A stretch of 64,000 nucleotides of DNA from Candidatus Heimdallarchaeota archaeon (GCA_021399345.1 JAAFKI010000154.1:1-64000); one strand, 5' to 3'. Positions 25,154 through 35,503 are shown, counted from the stretch's first letter. Notes: generated by a model not told the origin, from the letters alone. Numbers and translations are program-made.

Positions 25154-27769
25154 ATGGATAAAAGTGTAGCAATGTCTCTAAAAATTGTTGGTTTTCTCCT
25201 TATTCTTACTTCTGCCTGGGCACCTATATATACAATTACATTTGATGCAACAACAACTGAACCTGAACCAATTATTCTTGTTGGTTCTCAGAGCATTACT
25301 GGAGTCCTTAATAATGTATATTACGAAAATAATCTAGCATTTGTAGTAGATTCAGATACAGGGTTAAGTATTGTAAATGTAACTGATGCAACAACACCTG
25401 AGATTATTGGGACATACAATATTGCAAATGGGGCCAATGGTATATTCGTGAAGGATAACTATGCTTACATTGCAGATACGGTCACAGGATTACAGATTGT
25501 TAATATTACTGACCCTACTTCACCAACACAAGTTGGTACATATAGTATTACAGGAGGGGCCACTGATGTATTTGTATCAGGAAATTATACTTACATTGTA
25601 GATTCAACAATAGGGTTTCAAATACTAAATATTAGTGACCCAACAACACCAACACAAGAGGGTGTATTTAGTATTTCAGGGGAAATAAACGGTTTAATTG
25701 TAAAAGATGAATTCGCATATATTGTAGATTCAGTAACTGGTTTACGTATTCTAAATGTTACTGACGCAACTTTACCAAGCTTGGTTGCAACCTTCGATGT
25801 AAACGAACCAGTATATGATGTAGCTGTTTTAGGAAGTTATGCTTACATTGTTGGTGAAAATATTGGCATACAAGTAGTAAATATAAGTAATCCTCAATCT
25901 CCCGTTCTCACTAGTTCTTATTATATTGAAGGAAATGTCAATGGAATACATATTGAAAATGAACATGCATATATTGTTGATTCGACTGTTGGAATACAAA
26001 TTGTTTCAATTATAAATCCAGAAGAACTAACTATTGTAGGCTCACAGGAAATTACAGGAGAGATATATGGAATATTCGTAAAAGACGGATATGCATATGT
26101 TGTAGGATCAGATCTAGAAATCTTTAGAGTAAGACCCAGATCTCAGTATGATTCATCAGGTACACTAGTACGAATCTTCGGTTTCAAAATCGATTATAAA
26201 ATGTTAACTTACAGTAGTGCAAACAACATCGCTCAAGAACGATTCCTGGAAGCTGAAATACCTAGTAGTGTTGTTATTCTTGCTGCAGCTTTGTGGTTTA
26301 TACTAATCTTTGCCGTAGTTGCTGTTGTTCTAGGTCAGGTTTTCCAAAGTGGTGGCTTTAAATCGAGGGGTACATTTGCAGATATTGCTGCAGGTATTCT
26401 TTTACTTATGGCCCTGGTAATCGCTATTCTATCAATGAGCCGGACAATGGCTATAGCAGCTGAAAGATATCAAGCTTTAGTAACGGGACAAACTGCAGCC
26501 TCAACGGCGCCTGTTACGTTTAACCCGAATGATACTTCACCATCTTACTTTGACATTGGTTTAACAGGTTTAATTGGACCTGGATTCTACATATTCACTA
26601 TTGGAATATTAATGATGGTAACTGGTATTTTTCTACCAGTCAATTGGCAACAAACAACCAGCTCCAAAATGTCAAGAAGAATTGGTGATACTGGTGTTCT
26701 TAGATGGGTAAAAAACATAGCATCATTAAGATTAACTACTTACGTTACCCGTAGATTATTAACTCTTATTCCTCTCTTCATTGCAATATGTGTGATGACG
26801 TTTGTAATGGTAAACGGAATGGGTGATCCAGTAGCCTTGTTACTACTTGGAAAACAAAGAGTAACGGAACAAGATAGGATAAATCTTACTAAAAAACTTG
26901 GTTTAGATCAGCCCGTTTATGTTCAATTCGTGTCCTGGTTTTACAACCTCATACGTGGTGATATGGGTATAAGTTTCCAATCAGGTCAATCAATTAATAA
27001 TATGATTGGTGGATTAATTTGGGAAACTCTAAAGCTTCAATTAGCATCATTTGCACTAGCTTTGATTATTTCGATACCTTTGGGTGTTTTGGCAGCAAAG
27101 AATCAAAACACATGGATTGATTCAGCCGCTAGTTCTTTCGCACTCTTAGGTCTCTCAATGCCAATTTTTGTGTTTGGTTTATTATTGATTTATATATTCA
27201 GCGGATATGGTTTAGGATGGTTCCCAGCTGCAAAAGCTCACCGAATACCGACGCCGACGCCTGTATTTAGTCAAACGAACTGGCAATTATTCTGGTCAGG
27301 GCAGTGGGGCGGTGTTGGTGGATTTTGGAATAATGTAGGTGTAAGATTAGGGGATTCACTCCTTCATATGGCTTTACCAACTATTACTTTGACATTCGCT
27401 TTCTTAGCCCTATATACTAGATTAGTTAGGTCAACAATGCTTGAAGTTCTTAGACAAGATTATGTCTTATCTGCAAGAGCAAATGGATTATCTGAAAGAA
27501 CCATTACATGGAAACATGCATTCAGAAATGTTTTGATCCCTGTAGTAACCTATATTGGGTTGTTTATGGCTACAGCTTTAGCTGGGGCCCCAATTACTGA
27601 AACACTCTTCACATGGCCTGGCTTAGGATTCAAGTATGTAGGTGCGGTGCTTCTTTTGGACTTCCCAATGGTCTTGGGTACGACGGCAGTCCTAACGTTA
27701 CTTATCTTACTAGGTAATTTGATAACAGATGTTGCTTACGTTGCGGTAGATCCTCGTATAGAACTATGA
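25154..27769 (+). CDS. Seven-bladed LVIVD propeller fused to DppB-type peptide ABC permease
   Basis: 871 residues. A signal or anchor helix (about 8-28) is followed by about seven repeats of roughly 42 residues (35-330), each with the pattern AYIVDSxxGLxIVNVTDPxxP, i.e. LVIVD repeats that form a beta-propeller outside the cell. Then come two or three membrane helices (about 375-510) and a full DppB-like inner-membrane permease (about 530-871) with the EAA-type loop RANGLSERTITWKHAFRNVLIPV. DppB proteins normally have about 330 residues and no propeller. First gene of a B-C-D-F transporter operon that lacks a substrate-binding protein gene. The propeller may take over substrate capture; that is inference. 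Confidence 0.88.
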   Translation: MDKSVAMSLKIVGFLLILTSAWAPIYTITFDATTTEPEPIILVGSQSITGVLNNVYYENNLAFVVDSDTGLSIVNVTDATTPEIIGTYNIANGANGIFVKDNYAYIADTVTGLQIVNITDPTSPTQVGTYSITGGATDVFVSGNYTYIVDSTIGFQILNISDPTTPTQEGVFSISGEINGLIVKDEFAYIVDSVTGLRILNVTDATLPSLVATFDVNEPVYDVAVLGSYAYIVGENIGIQVVNISNPQSPVLTSSYYIEGNVNGIHIENEHAYIVDSTVGIQIVSIINPEELTIVGSQEITGEIYGIFVKDGYAYVVGSDLEIFRVRPRSQYDSSGTLVRIFGFKIDYKMLTYSSANNIAQERFLEAEIPSSVVILAAALWFILIFAVVAVVLGQVFQSGGFKSRGTFADIAAGILLLMALVIAILSMSRTMAIAAERYQALVTGQTAASTAPVTFNPNDTSPSYFDIGLTGLIGPGFYIFTIGILMMVTGIFLPVNWQQTTSSKMSRRIGDTGVLRWVKNIASLRLTTYVTRRLLTLIPLFIAICVMTFVMVNGMGDPVALLLLGKQRVTEQDRINLTKKLGLDQPVYVQFVSWFYNLIRGDMGISFQSGQSINNMIGGLIWETLKLQLASFALALIISIPLGVLAAKNQNTWIDSAASSFALLGLSMPIFVFGLLLIYIFSGYGLGWFPAAKAHRIPTPTPVFSQTNWQLFWSGQWGGVGGFWNNVGVRLGDSLLHMALPTITLTFAFLALYTRLVRSTMLEVLRQDYVLSARANGLSERTITWKHAFRNVLIPVVTYIGLFMATALAGAPITETLFTWPGLGFKYVGAVLLLDFPMVLGTTAVLTLLILLGNLITDVAYVAVDPRIEL

Positions 27770-27786
27770 TAAACAGGTGATATGAG

Positions 27787-29064
27787 TTGCAAAAAACTAA
27801 GAAAACACAAAAAGGGTCTTTTTCTAAAAGACTTAATAATTACTTAGTAGAAAAAAGATTACCAAGATCTATGTCTTGGGCCGGAGCGCTAGCTGTGCTC
27901 TGGCAGCACTACTACCTTAACTATATCGTACAATTCTTAGGTATTTTCTTAATATTTGGAATTGGATTACCATATGGTCTTATGGCATTCGGAGTTTCCA
28001 TGAGTGTAGACGGTGTTCGACTAGGACCAATTGGATCTCCATACGCGTATTTCATCTATGTAATAATTGTTGCATTAGTATGGGTTGGTGTAAAGGTAGG
28101 TTGGAGGTATTACAAGAAGGTAACTGGTAAGAAGGAGATGATTATTGCAAAAGATGGAACTCTTCGAGAAAGAAGTCCTTCTCAATGGACACTTGTTTGG
28201 AGAAGATATAGGAAAAACAAAGTTGCAGTCTTATCAGCTACTCTCGTAGTTGGAATTACACTTTTAGCAATTATTTATCCAATCTTGATGCCTTTTAGTC
28301 CTGTAGGAACTACCCCCCTGTTTGATGCATGGAATGGCGGTGGTTCTTTAGCTAATCCAAATCTAAAGTATCCTGGAGGAACAGATATTCTTGGAAGAGA
28401 TGAATTCTCAAGGTTACTCGCTGGTAGTGAAGTATCCTTAACTGTAGGACTATTCTCAACTGTCATGTCTGTTTTAATAGGGGTGACATTAGGTGCCCTT
28501 GCTGGATACTATAGAGGATGGACTGAAGAAGTAATTATGAGAATTACAGACATGTTTCTTGCTCTACCATTTCTTGTAATAGCAATTCTAGCAGTTTCAT
28601 TCATCAGAAGAGGAAGATTAGTATTTTTGAGACGGATACCACAATCAATAGTTATTATAATTGTACTGGGAATATTTGGTTGGGCAGGATTATGTAGGTT
28701 AGTTACGGCTAACACGAAGCAGATATACAACTTAGATTATGTAAATGCTGCAAGAGTATTAGGAGCAAGTAATCGGAGAATCATTTTGGTTCATATACTA
28801 CCTAACATTTTAGCCCCCATCATCGTTATTGCAACAATATCTATTGCTGGAGGAATTCTCTCAGAAGCAGGATTGACCTTTTTAGGTTTAGGGAGTCCAA
28901 CGACGATCTCTTGGGGACAGATGGTTAATGAAGCACAAACGGTTCTGAAAACGAACCCAGAATTAGCGCTTCTACCAGGATTCGCAATATTCTTTGTTGT
29001 ACTGGCATTTAACTTGCTAGGAGACGCATTAAGAGATGCGCTAGATCCAAGGTTAAGAGAGTGA
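27787..29064 (+). CDS. Peptide ABC transporter permease, DppC/OppC type
   Basis: 425 residues from a TTG start preceded by AGGTGAT; no ATG fits the frame nearby. The N-terminal region has two membrane helices (about 40-65 and 85-110) and a charged linker. The OppC N-terminal helix (VAVLSATLVVGITLLAIIYP) then leads to the permease core with the conserved loop AARVLGASNRRIILVHILPNI. It is about 100 residues longer than bacterial DppC because of the extra N-terminal membrane part. Forms the channel with the preceding propeller-permease in the cytoplasmic membrane. Ends four bases before the next gene. Confidence 0.9.
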   Translation: MQKTKKTQKGSFSKRLNNYLVEKRLPRSMSWAGALAVLWQHYYLNYIVQFLGIFLIFGIGLPYGLMAFGVSMSVDGVRLGPIGSPYAYFIYVIIVALVWVGVKVGWRYYKKVTGKKEMIIAKDGTLRERSPSQWTLVWRRYRKNKVAVLSATLVVGITLLAIIYPILMPFSPVGTTPLFDAWNGGGSLANPNLKYPGGTDILGRDEFSRLLAGSEVSLTVGLFSTVMSVLIGVTLGALAGYYRGWTEEVIMRITDMFLALPFLVIAILAVSFIRRGRLVFLRRIPQSIVIIIVLGIFGWAGLCRLVTANTKQIYNLDYVNAARVLGASNRRIILVHILPNILAPIIVIATISIAGGILSEAGLTFLGLGSPTTISWGQMVNEAQTVLKTNPELALLPGFAIFFVVLAFNLLGDALRDALDPRLRE

Positions 29065-29068
29065 TACA

Positions 29069-30106
29069 ATGGCACAAAATAAAAAAATACTAGACTTACG
29101 AAATATTTACACCTATTTTTACACTGAATCAGGTGTCGTTGAAGCCTTAGATGGTGTTTCCTTCGATGTTAATTATGGTGAACCAGTTGGTATTGTTGGT
29201 GAATCAGGCTGTGGTAAAACTGTCACTGCCCACTCCACTTTGCGTATCTTACCTAAAAATGGTAAAACTGTTGCTGGTGAAATAATTTACAAGGGTGTAA
29301 ACCTTCTTGATTTACCTGATCTTCAAATGAGAAGGATACGTGGTAAAGAAATAGCTATGATTTTCCAAGATCCTATGACAAGCTTGAATCCAATCTTCAA
29401 AGTATCTGATCAGATGACTGAAGTCATTGCTTTGCATAGAAGATGTGATAAGAAAGAAGCTCTAGAGATTGCTATTGAAACTCTGGATCTAGTAGGAATT
29501 TCTGAAGCTGAAAAACGTATTACTGATTATCCTCACCAATTTAGTGGAGGAATGCGTCAGAGAATCCTTATAGCCAGAGCACTTGCTCTTCAACCCAGTC
29601 TTTTGATTGCTGACGAACCTACAACTGCTTTAGATGTTACAATTCAAGCACAGGTTCTTGAAATCATCAAAGAGATGCAACAAAAGCTAGGGTTAGCTAT
29701 GATGCTCATTACTCATAATCTTGGAGTTGTTGCAGAAACTACAAAACGAGTTCATATTTTCTATGGTGGTCGTGTGGTTGAATCTGGGCCAACAGATGAT
29801 ATATTCCTTGATCCCAAACATCCATACACATATGCACTCTTTGAGAGTATTCCATCTCTGGAAAAAGACAAGACACGTCTTGAAACAATTCCTGGTAATG
29901 TACCAAGATTGATTAATCCCCCAAAGGGATGTCGTTTCCATCCAAGATGTAAATATGCAACTGAAATTTGTTCTCGTGTTCGACCTCCTGAATTTAAGTT
30001 CGGCAAGGGTCGTCGTGTTGCTTGTCATCATTTCGAGGAACTAGATTTGCATATAGATATGGAATCTATACGTGAAAGTAGAAAAGCTGTAAAGGAGGAA
30101 GCATAA
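29069..30106 (+). CDS. Peptide ABC transporter ATP-binding protein, DppD/OppD type
   Basis: 345 residues. Walker A GESGCGKTVT, signature FSGGMRQRI, Walker B LLIADEPTTALD, and the C-terminal oligopeptide-transporter segment with RFHPRCKYATEICS, a Cys-rich motif found in OppD/OppF and reported to hold an Fe-S cluster in relatives. One of two ATPases that power the importer. ATG start just after the DppC stop. Confidence 0.95.
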   Translation: MAQNKKILDLRNIYTYFYTESGVVEALDGVSFDVNYGEPVGIVGESGCGKTVTAHSTLRILPKNGKTVAGEIIYKGVNLLDLPDLQMRRIRGKEIAMIFQDPMTSLNPIFKVSDQMTEVIALHRRCDKKEALEIAIETLDLVGISEAEKRITDYPHQFSGGMRQRILIARALALQPSLLIADEPTTALDVTIQAQVLEIIKEMQQKLGLAMMLITHNLGVVAETTKRVHIFYGGRVVESGPTDDIFLDPKHPYTYALFESIPSLEKDKTRLETIPGNVPRLINPPKGCRFHPRCKYATEICSRVRPPEFKFGKGRRVACHHFEELDLHIDMESIRESRKAVKEEA

Positions 30107-31144
30107 ATGACTTCACTTGAAGAATATGAAACAATTGATCTCTTCTCCAATTGGGACCAAAAAACACAATCTATATTAACACTTGATAACCTAAAGAAAT
30201 GGTTTCCTGTAAGTCAACAGTCAATCCTTTTCTCTCGAGTGGTTGCAAATATTAAGGCTGTTGATGGTGTAAACCTATTTCTTAACAAGGGTGAAACTCT
30301 GGGTCTAGTTGGTGAATCAGGCTGTGGCAAAAGTACAACAGCCAGAGTTGCTGTCAAGTTAGAAGAACCTACCGAGGGTTCTGTTTATTTCAAAGGAATA
30401 GACATCTTCCAACCTATGTCTCGTGAAGAAGAACTAGCTGTTAAACGTCAATTACAGATGGTTTTCCAAGATCCTTATTCCAGTTTGAATCCAAGGAGAA
30501 TGGTTCTTGATCTAATCAAAGAGCCTTTTGATATACATTATCCAGATATGCTCTATGAAGAAAAAGAATCAAGAGTCCTTGAAATTCTTGCAAAGGTAGG
30601 ATTAGAAGATTACCATGCTTTAAGATATCCTCACGAGTTCAGTGGTGGTCAAAGACAAAGATTAGGTATTGCAAGGTCTTTAGCAATTCATCCTGAAGTA
30701 ATTTTATTAGATGAACCAGTTTCAGCTCTTGATGTCTCAGTACAGGCACAAATCTTGAATCTTCTACATGATTTGCAAAAGGATTTCGATCTAACTTTCA
30801 TGTTTATTGCACATGATCTCAGTGTTATCAAACATGTTTCAGATAGAGTAGCCGTAATGTACCTAGGAAAAATCATGGAAATGTGTCCAACAGGAGAATT
30901 GTTCCGTAAGACAGCTCATCCCTATTCAGTATCTTTGCTATCAGCTATTCCTCGTCCAGATCCTCGTATAAAGATGGATCGTATAATTCTTGAGGGCGAT
31001 GTTCCAAGTGCAATTAATCCTCCTACAGGATGCCCATTTCACCCAAGATGTTACAAGGCTCAAGAGATATGCTCGAAAGTTACTCCTGAATTAGAGGAAA
31101 TAGAACCACATCACTACGTTTCATGTCATTTTCCAGAAATTTAA
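30107..31144 (+). CDS. Peptide ABC transporter ATP-binding protein, DppF/OppF type
   Basis: 345 residues. Walker [11 protein letters not shown], signature FSGGQRQRL, Walker [12 protein letters not shown], switch His in IAHDLS, and a C-terminal [14 protein letters not shown] Cys motif. Starts directly after the DppD stop codon, so it is co-translated. Last gene of the operon; a pyrimidine-rich tract follows. The segment between residues 1 and 30 (before the ABC domain) is variable. Confidence 0.95.
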   Translation: MTSLEEYETIDLFSNWDQKTQSILTLDNLKKWFPVSQQSILFSRVVANIKAVDGVNLFLNKGETLGLVGESGCGKSTTARVAVKLEEPTEGSVYFKGIDIFQPMSREEELAVKRQLQMVFQDPYSSLNPRRMVLDLIKEPFDIHYPDMLYEEKESRVLEILAKVGLEDYHALRYPHEFSGGQRQRLGIARSLAIHPEVILLDEPVSALDVSVQAQILNLLHDLQKDFDLTFMFIAHDLSVIKHVSDRVAVMYLGKIMEMCPTGELFRKTAHPYSVSLLSAIPRPDPRIKMDRIILEGDVPSAINPPTGCPFHPRCYKAQEICSKVTPELEEIEPHHYVSCHFPEI

Positions 31145-31181
31145 TTTATTACTTTTTTCTTTTCTTTTCTTTTTATTTTTG
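31145..31181 (+). terminator. Poly-pyrimidine terminator of the Opp operon
   Basis: A run of T tracts broken by C (ACTTTTTTCTTTTCTTTTCT and so on) directly after the DppF stop. Archaeal RNA polymerase ends transcription at U-rich stretches without a hairpin. Confidence 0.5.
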
Positions 31182-31235
31182 AATTAACTCTGAACAATAG
31201 AGAGTCTTTTAACTTTATTCGATAAAAACACCCTA

Positions 31236-31814
31236 ATGCATGGGTCACAATATTTCAAGAAACGAATTTATACTTTCAAAGCATTCAGGCGAGATGCTTC
31301 CAAAATATTCAGAAATAGATCTCAGATTAAAGAATCTAGGAAATCAGAGAGACTGTCTCCACAGTTCAGAGAGCGAATTATGTTAGCTGTAACAGCTGTT
31401 TATGGTTGTAGATATTGTGAATGGGGTCATACAAAATCAGCATTAAATCTTGGGTGTACAGAAGAAGAGATAGAACAGATTATGAGGTACGATTTCGGCT
31501 CTTGTGACCCTGATGAAGTTATAGGTCTTGCTTATGCCCAACACTATGCTGAATCAGGTGGATCACCAGCAGAAGACGCAAAACAGAAATTATTGGAATT
31601 TTATGGTGAACAAAAGGCTCGAGACATTCAACTATACATAGATATGGTTACAATAGGGAACTTACTTGGAAATACAGTAGATGCTTTTGAAAGTAGACTA
31701 AAGGGTTTACCACCAGAGAATGGATCGTTTCTATTTGAGTTGTTACTCTATTCCTTAGGTTTTCCTTTTGTTATTATCTTCAATAGAAAAGAGAAAAAGA
31801 AACGTAAAAATTAG
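31236..31814 (+). CDS. AhpD/carboxymuconolactone-decarboxylase-like protein
   Basis: 192 residues. The motif GCRYCEWGHTKSAL (CxxC followed by His) is the redox site of the AhpD/CMD family, so a peroxidase or disulfide reductase role is likely. The fold is all-helical. The C-terminus ends in a hydrophobic segment (about 162-180) and a basic tail, suggesting membrane association. Ends overlap those of the dehydrogenase gene on the other strand by four bases. Confidence 0.78.
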   Translation: MHGSQYFKKRIYTFKAFRRDASKIFRNRSQIKESRKSERLSPQFRERIMLAVTAVYGCRYCEWGHTKSALNLGCTEEEIEQIMRYDFGSCDPDEVIGLAYAQHYAESGGSPAEDAKQKLLEFYGEQKARDIQLYIDMVTIGNLLGNTVDAFESRLKGLPPENGSFLFELLLYSLGFPFVIIFNRKEKKKRKN

Positions 31815-32845
31815 TAGCCTTCTTCAAGATTTACCTCATTCAAGAATTTCTTTTTACCTTTTGCAAATCTACGTATATTTTCTATTTGTTCATCCCATCT
31901 TTTTAGATCACCCATAGGTGATGCACCTCTATGAGGGGACAAAATGACATTGTCTAGTTCATGAAAAGGATATGAGGAAGGATATTTTTTCCCTTTGTCA
32001 TCTTCTTCTGGTTGATAATTATACCAAACATCGATAGCAGCACCAGTTATTTTGCCTTCCTTCAAGGCTTCAAATAAGCTCTTCTCATCAATGATTGACC
32101 CTCTACCTACATTAACAAGTAAACTATCTTCCCCTAGTAATTCAAGTTCTTTTTCTTGGATTAAACCTTCGGTTACAGATGTTAAAGGTAAGGCAACAAC
32201 TAGAATATCAATTTCTCTCAGGAATTTCGGAAGGTCCTCAAAAGAATACTGCTCTGCAGGAGTGACTAAAGGTTTTATTTGTTTGCTCCAATTATTTCTT
32301 AGAATGGAAAAATCGATATCGAATCCAGACAGAAAAGTGTGTACTAATCTATTAACTGCTCCATATCCTAGTAAACCTACTTTTCTTCCACGTAGAGGTA
32401 TAGAAGTAGCAAATGAATCACCTCTTCTCCAATGACCCTCAACCATCCAATTATGGTGAAGAATCACCTTGTTCATTAGAGCCAATAAGATTGCTACAAC
32501 ATGTTGTGCAGTAAAGTAGGCATTACCATGTCCATTGACTAAAGTTATCTTTCTATTTGTTGTTACTTCTCTGAAAAGAGGAACAAGATGTTGTACTCCT
32601 GCTCCTGGATTAATGAAAAGTTGAAGCTTGGTAGCTGCATTAAGTAATTCTTTAGAGGGACGCCACCCCATTATTATATCAGCTTCTGGAACAAGTTCTA
32701 GCAAATTTTGTTCAGAAAGATCTTCAGGAAAAACTAGATTGACATTGGGATATACTTTTAGTCCTTCTTCCAGATAATTTCTTAAAATATCGTTTGGTTT
32801 CCAGATACAAAGAACACTTACTTCTTTTTCACTCATTATTGACAT
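31811..32845 (-). CDS. D-isomer-specific 2-hydroxyacid dehydrogenase
   Basis: 344 residues. NAD-binding motif GLLGYGAVNRL in the middle, followed by the catalytic pattern LVNVGRGSIIDEKSL (Arg) and LSPHRGAS (His) near the C-terminus. The substrate-binding half is the N-terminal and C-terminal parts. It reduces a 2-oxoacid to the D-hydroxyacid or the reverse; the substrate (glyoxylate, phosphoglycerate, others) is not readable. No ACT domain, so unlike many SerA enzymes. Single gene. Confidence 0.88.
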   Translation of the reverse strand: MSIMSEKEVSVLCIWKPNDILRNYLEEGLKVYPNVNLVFPEDLSEQNLLELVPEADIIMGWRPSKELLNAATKLQLFINPGAGVQHLVPLFREVTTNRKITLVNGHGNAYFTAQHVVAILLALMNKVILHHNWMVEGHWRRGDSFATSIPLRGRKVGLLGYGAVNRLVHTFLSGFDIDFSILRNNWSKQIKPLVTPAEQYSFEDLPKFLREIDILVVALPLTSVTEGLIQEKELELLGEDSLLVNVGRGSIIDEKSLFEALKEGKITGAAIDVWYNYQPEEDDKGKKYPSSYPFHELDNVILSPHRGASPMGDLKRWDEQIENIRRFAKGKKKFLNEVNLEEGY

Positions 32846-32992
32846 GAAAAGATTACTTGATTTTAACCTTTAGTTTATAACTGCCTTTTAGTTTATAACT
32901 GCCTATGTATCTTACTAATTGATAACTAGAAGAGTGTATGAAAATGTCAAGGGTAAAGATATCTGTTATTAAAAATAGTTCAGGTGATTAAA

Positions 32993-33841
32993 ATGAAATT
33001 TGGTTATACATTAGAAAACTTTGACATGAATTTAGAAAGAGATTTATTAATTGAAACTGCTAAAATTGCAGAAAAAGCAGGTTTTGAATCTCTTTGGACT
33101 GTTGATCATATCATGCAATCTGATGAAAAAGGTTTGACAATCTATGGAAATACTACTACTGCACTCTACAATAATATTGCTGAACCCTTAACAACGATAG
33201 CTTTTCTCGCAGGACATACAAATAAAATTAAATTTGGAGTTTCTACTCTAGTTCTTCCTATAAGGAATCCCATTATTGTTGCTAAACAGTTAGCTACTTT
33301 AGATTATTTAACTAATGGAAGAATTGTAATGACATTCGGTGCGGGATGGAATGAATCTGAATTTGGCTTTCTTGGAGAAAATTACAAGAAACGAGGAAGC
33401 AAACTTCGAGAATGTCTTCAGATTATAAGAGCCTTATGGAATGGTGAAACTTCATTTGAAGGAAATTATTATCAATTCCAAAACGTATGTTTCCAGCCTT
33501 TAAGACCTGAACTTTCCAAATTACCCTTAATTGTCGCAGGAACATCTGACTATATGATAGAAACAGCAATAGTATATGGTGATGGGTTACATCCAGCTGG
33601 TGCAAGTGGGCAGGAAATCAAACAGATAATTGCACCTTATCAAGATAGATTAAATGGTAGAGATTTCTATTTATCAGTTCATGTTGACATTTACAGAGAT
33701 ACGAATCTGGAAAAATTAGTTAACGATTATGAAGAAAATGGAATTCATAGAGTCATTTTTGATCTATCCAGAGGAGATATCAAGCCAGAAGAAAGAATAG
33801 AGTTTCTAGAACGATTAAGTGATTATGTAAGAAACTTTTAA
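32993..33841 (+). CDS. LLM-class (luciferase-like) flavin or F420 oxidoreductase
   Basis: I use the ATG at 32993, with AGGTG six bases upstream, rather than the GTG three codons earlier. 282 residues forming a TIM barrel of the bacterial luciferase-like family: AEKAGFESLWTVDHIM at the start, KFGVSTLVLPIRNP and GAGWNESEFGF in the middle. Archaeal members mostly use coenzyme F420; the cofactor is not certain here. The substrate is unknown. Followed 27 bases later by the class V aminotransferase gene on the same strand. Confidence 0.86.
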   Translation: MKFGYTLENFDMNLERDLLIETAKIAEKAGFESLWTVDHIMQSDEKGLTIYGNTTTALYNNIAEPLTTIAFLAGHTNKIKFGVSTLVLPIRNPIIVAKQLATLDYLTNGRIVMTFGAGWNESEFGFLGENYKKRGSKLRECLQIIRALWNGETSFEGNYYQFQNVCFQPLRPELSKLPLIVAGTSDYMIETAIVYGDGLHPAGASGQEIKQIIAPYQDRLNGRDFYLSVHVDIYRDTNLEKLVNDYEENGIHRVIFDLSRGDIKPEERIEFLERLSDYVRNF

Positions 33842-33868
33842 ACTATTTGTGAATCAAATGTCATTTAG

Positions 33869-35164
33869 ATGATGTTTGATAAAGAATTAATTGAGCAAAT
33901 TAGAACAGCCTTTCCTAGAGCAGTTTCTGATTTCAATGGACGGAAGCGTGCTTTCTTTGATAATGGTACAGCAACACTTGTTGTTGATAAAGCAGCAAAA
34001 GCTGAAACTGAAGCTCGAATCAATTGGAGTGCTAATGTAGGTGGTATTTTTGACGAGTCCAGAAAAGCAAGTGAAATTATCCTTGCGGGGAGACAATCGG
34101 TAGCAGATTTCTTAAACACTCCCGACCCATCAACTATCATCTCTGGAGAATCTGCGACTTCATTGCTCTTTAACTTAAGCTACGCTCTTGGCAAAGAACT
34201 TACTGGTAATGAAAATGTTGTTACAACAGATTATGAGCATTATACTAACGTAGACCCTTGGGTAGAACTGAATAAACGTGGAAAAATCAAGAAGGTTCGA
34301 TTTGCCAAGCTGAACATGGAAGAAGGTACACTCAATATGGATCACTTACAAGAATTGATAGATTCTAACACAAAAATTGTTACCATTACAGCTGCTTCGA
34401 ACATGCTGGGAACAAAAAGTCCTTTAGAAAAGATTGGAAAATTGGCACGAGAAGTTGGTGCACACTTTATAGTGGATGCAGTACATCACATTCCTCATGG
34501 CCCAACTGATGTTCAAGCTTTAGACTGTGACTTTCTTGTTTTTTCAGGATACAAACTCTTTACTTCTCATGGTAGTTTTCTCTATGGTAAAAAAGAGCAT
34601 CTTGAAAATCTTCAACCTTTCAAGGTAAGAACAGCTCCCAAAACTTCTCCTGGCAAATTCGAGTGGGGAACTAGGAATCAAACAACATTCGCAGCTTTTA
34701 GTGGTGTTATTGATCATTTTCTTTGGTTATCAAAAGAAGTTCAATCCAAGTACGAAAATGAATTCTCGAATTTTGATGAAAATAAGCGTGCATTGAAGAT
34801 TGCAATGGATGCAATAGAACAGTACGAAACAGAATTTTCCAAAGCCATCCTTACTGGATTTGATGACATCCCAGGTTTGCTAGACATGCCAAAAGTAACA
34901 GTATACGGATTGACTGACCTAAACCGATTAGACGAAAGAGACCCAACCTTTTCCTTTGAAGTAGAAAACATTCCTGAAGAAGAAGTAGTTAAACGCCTTT
35001 GGAAGGAAGGAGGGATAGCTGCTCGCGCAGGTCACTATTATTCATATGCTCAAGATATCTATAATAAGCAGAAGATTATCAGAATTAGTTTAGTTCACTA
35101 CAATACAATAGAAGAAATCAGGCTATTCTTGAAAACCTTGGATTCAATATGCAAATCAAGATAA
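33869..35164 (+). CDS. Class V aminotransferase, cysteine-desulfurase-like
   Basis: 431 residues. The class V fold is clear: substrate loop DNGTATLVV near the N-terminus, SGESATSLLFNLSYALG, then VDAVHHIPHG and the PLP lysine in FSGYKLF (about residue 230). The C-terminus has the Arg that binds carboxylate (AARAGHYYS). Of the NifS/SufS type, but no SufU or scaffold gene is adjacent, so sulfur mobilisation or a different amine-lyase role are both possible. Two ATGs in tandem at the start. Confidence 0.85.
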   Translation: MMFDKELIEQIRTAFPRAVSDFNGRKRAFFDNGTATLVVDKAAKAETEARINWSANVGGIFDESRKASEIILAGRQSVADFLNTPDPSTIISGESATSLLFNLSYALGKELTGNENVVTTDYEHYTNVDPWVELNKRGKIKKVRFAKLNMEEGTLNMDHLQELIDSNTKIVTITAASNMLGTKSPLEKIGKLAREVGAHFIVDAVHHIPHGPTDVQALDCDFLVFSGYKLFTSHGSFLYGKKEHLENLQPFKVRTAPKTSPGKFEWGTRNQTTFAAFSGVIDHFLWLSKEVQSKYENEFSNFDENKRALKIAMDAIEQYETEFSKAILTGFDDIPGLLDMPKVTVYGLTDLNRLDERDPTFSFEVENIPEEEVVKRLWKEGGIAARAGHYYSYAQDIYNKQKIIRISLVHYNTIEEIRLFLKTLDSICKSR

Positions 35165-35201
35165 CACTCAACTCTAACAGAAATAAGTTAGATGGAAAAA
35201 G

Positions 35202-35283
35202 GAAGCTAGCGCTACTAAGCTTGCCATATCATTAATAAGAATGCAACGTCTGAACCACCAAGCAGAGTAGGCAAGCTAACTTC
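35202..35283. repeat. GAAGCTAGC inverted-repeat element, copy A
   Basis: Intergenic segment framed by GAAGCTAGC and GCTAACTTC (eight of nine pairs), with a second pair AGCTTGCC (35218) and GGCAAGCT (35270) inside. Preceded by AGATGGA(A)n, as in copy C. May be a folded RNA or a small mobile repeat. See copies at 56429 and 62097. Confidence 0.4.
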
Positions 35284-35354
35284 AGAAGGATATGAAGAAA
35301 AGAGTATAAAAACACAAAAAAATTGAAACAATAATTGTAATTAAGAAGGAAGGA

Positions 35355-35431
35355 TGGCGCCGCTGGTAGGATTTGAACCTACGACCGATCGGTTAACAGC
35401 CGATTGCTCCACCAGACTGAGCTACAACGGC
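35355..35431 (-). tRNA. tRNA-Asn (GTT)
   Basis: Cloverleaf on the minus strand: acceptor GCCGTTG/CAGCGGC, anticodon stem ATCGG/CCGAT with loop CTGTTAA giving GTT, T-loop GGTTCAAATCC. Discriminator G and CCA are encoded. Confidence 0.93.
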
Positions 35432-35503
35432 ATCCTTTTGGTTACATTCGTTCTACTTCCTTTTTCTTTTTAAACCTTTTTTTCTGTTCTCTAATTTTAT
35501 TAA

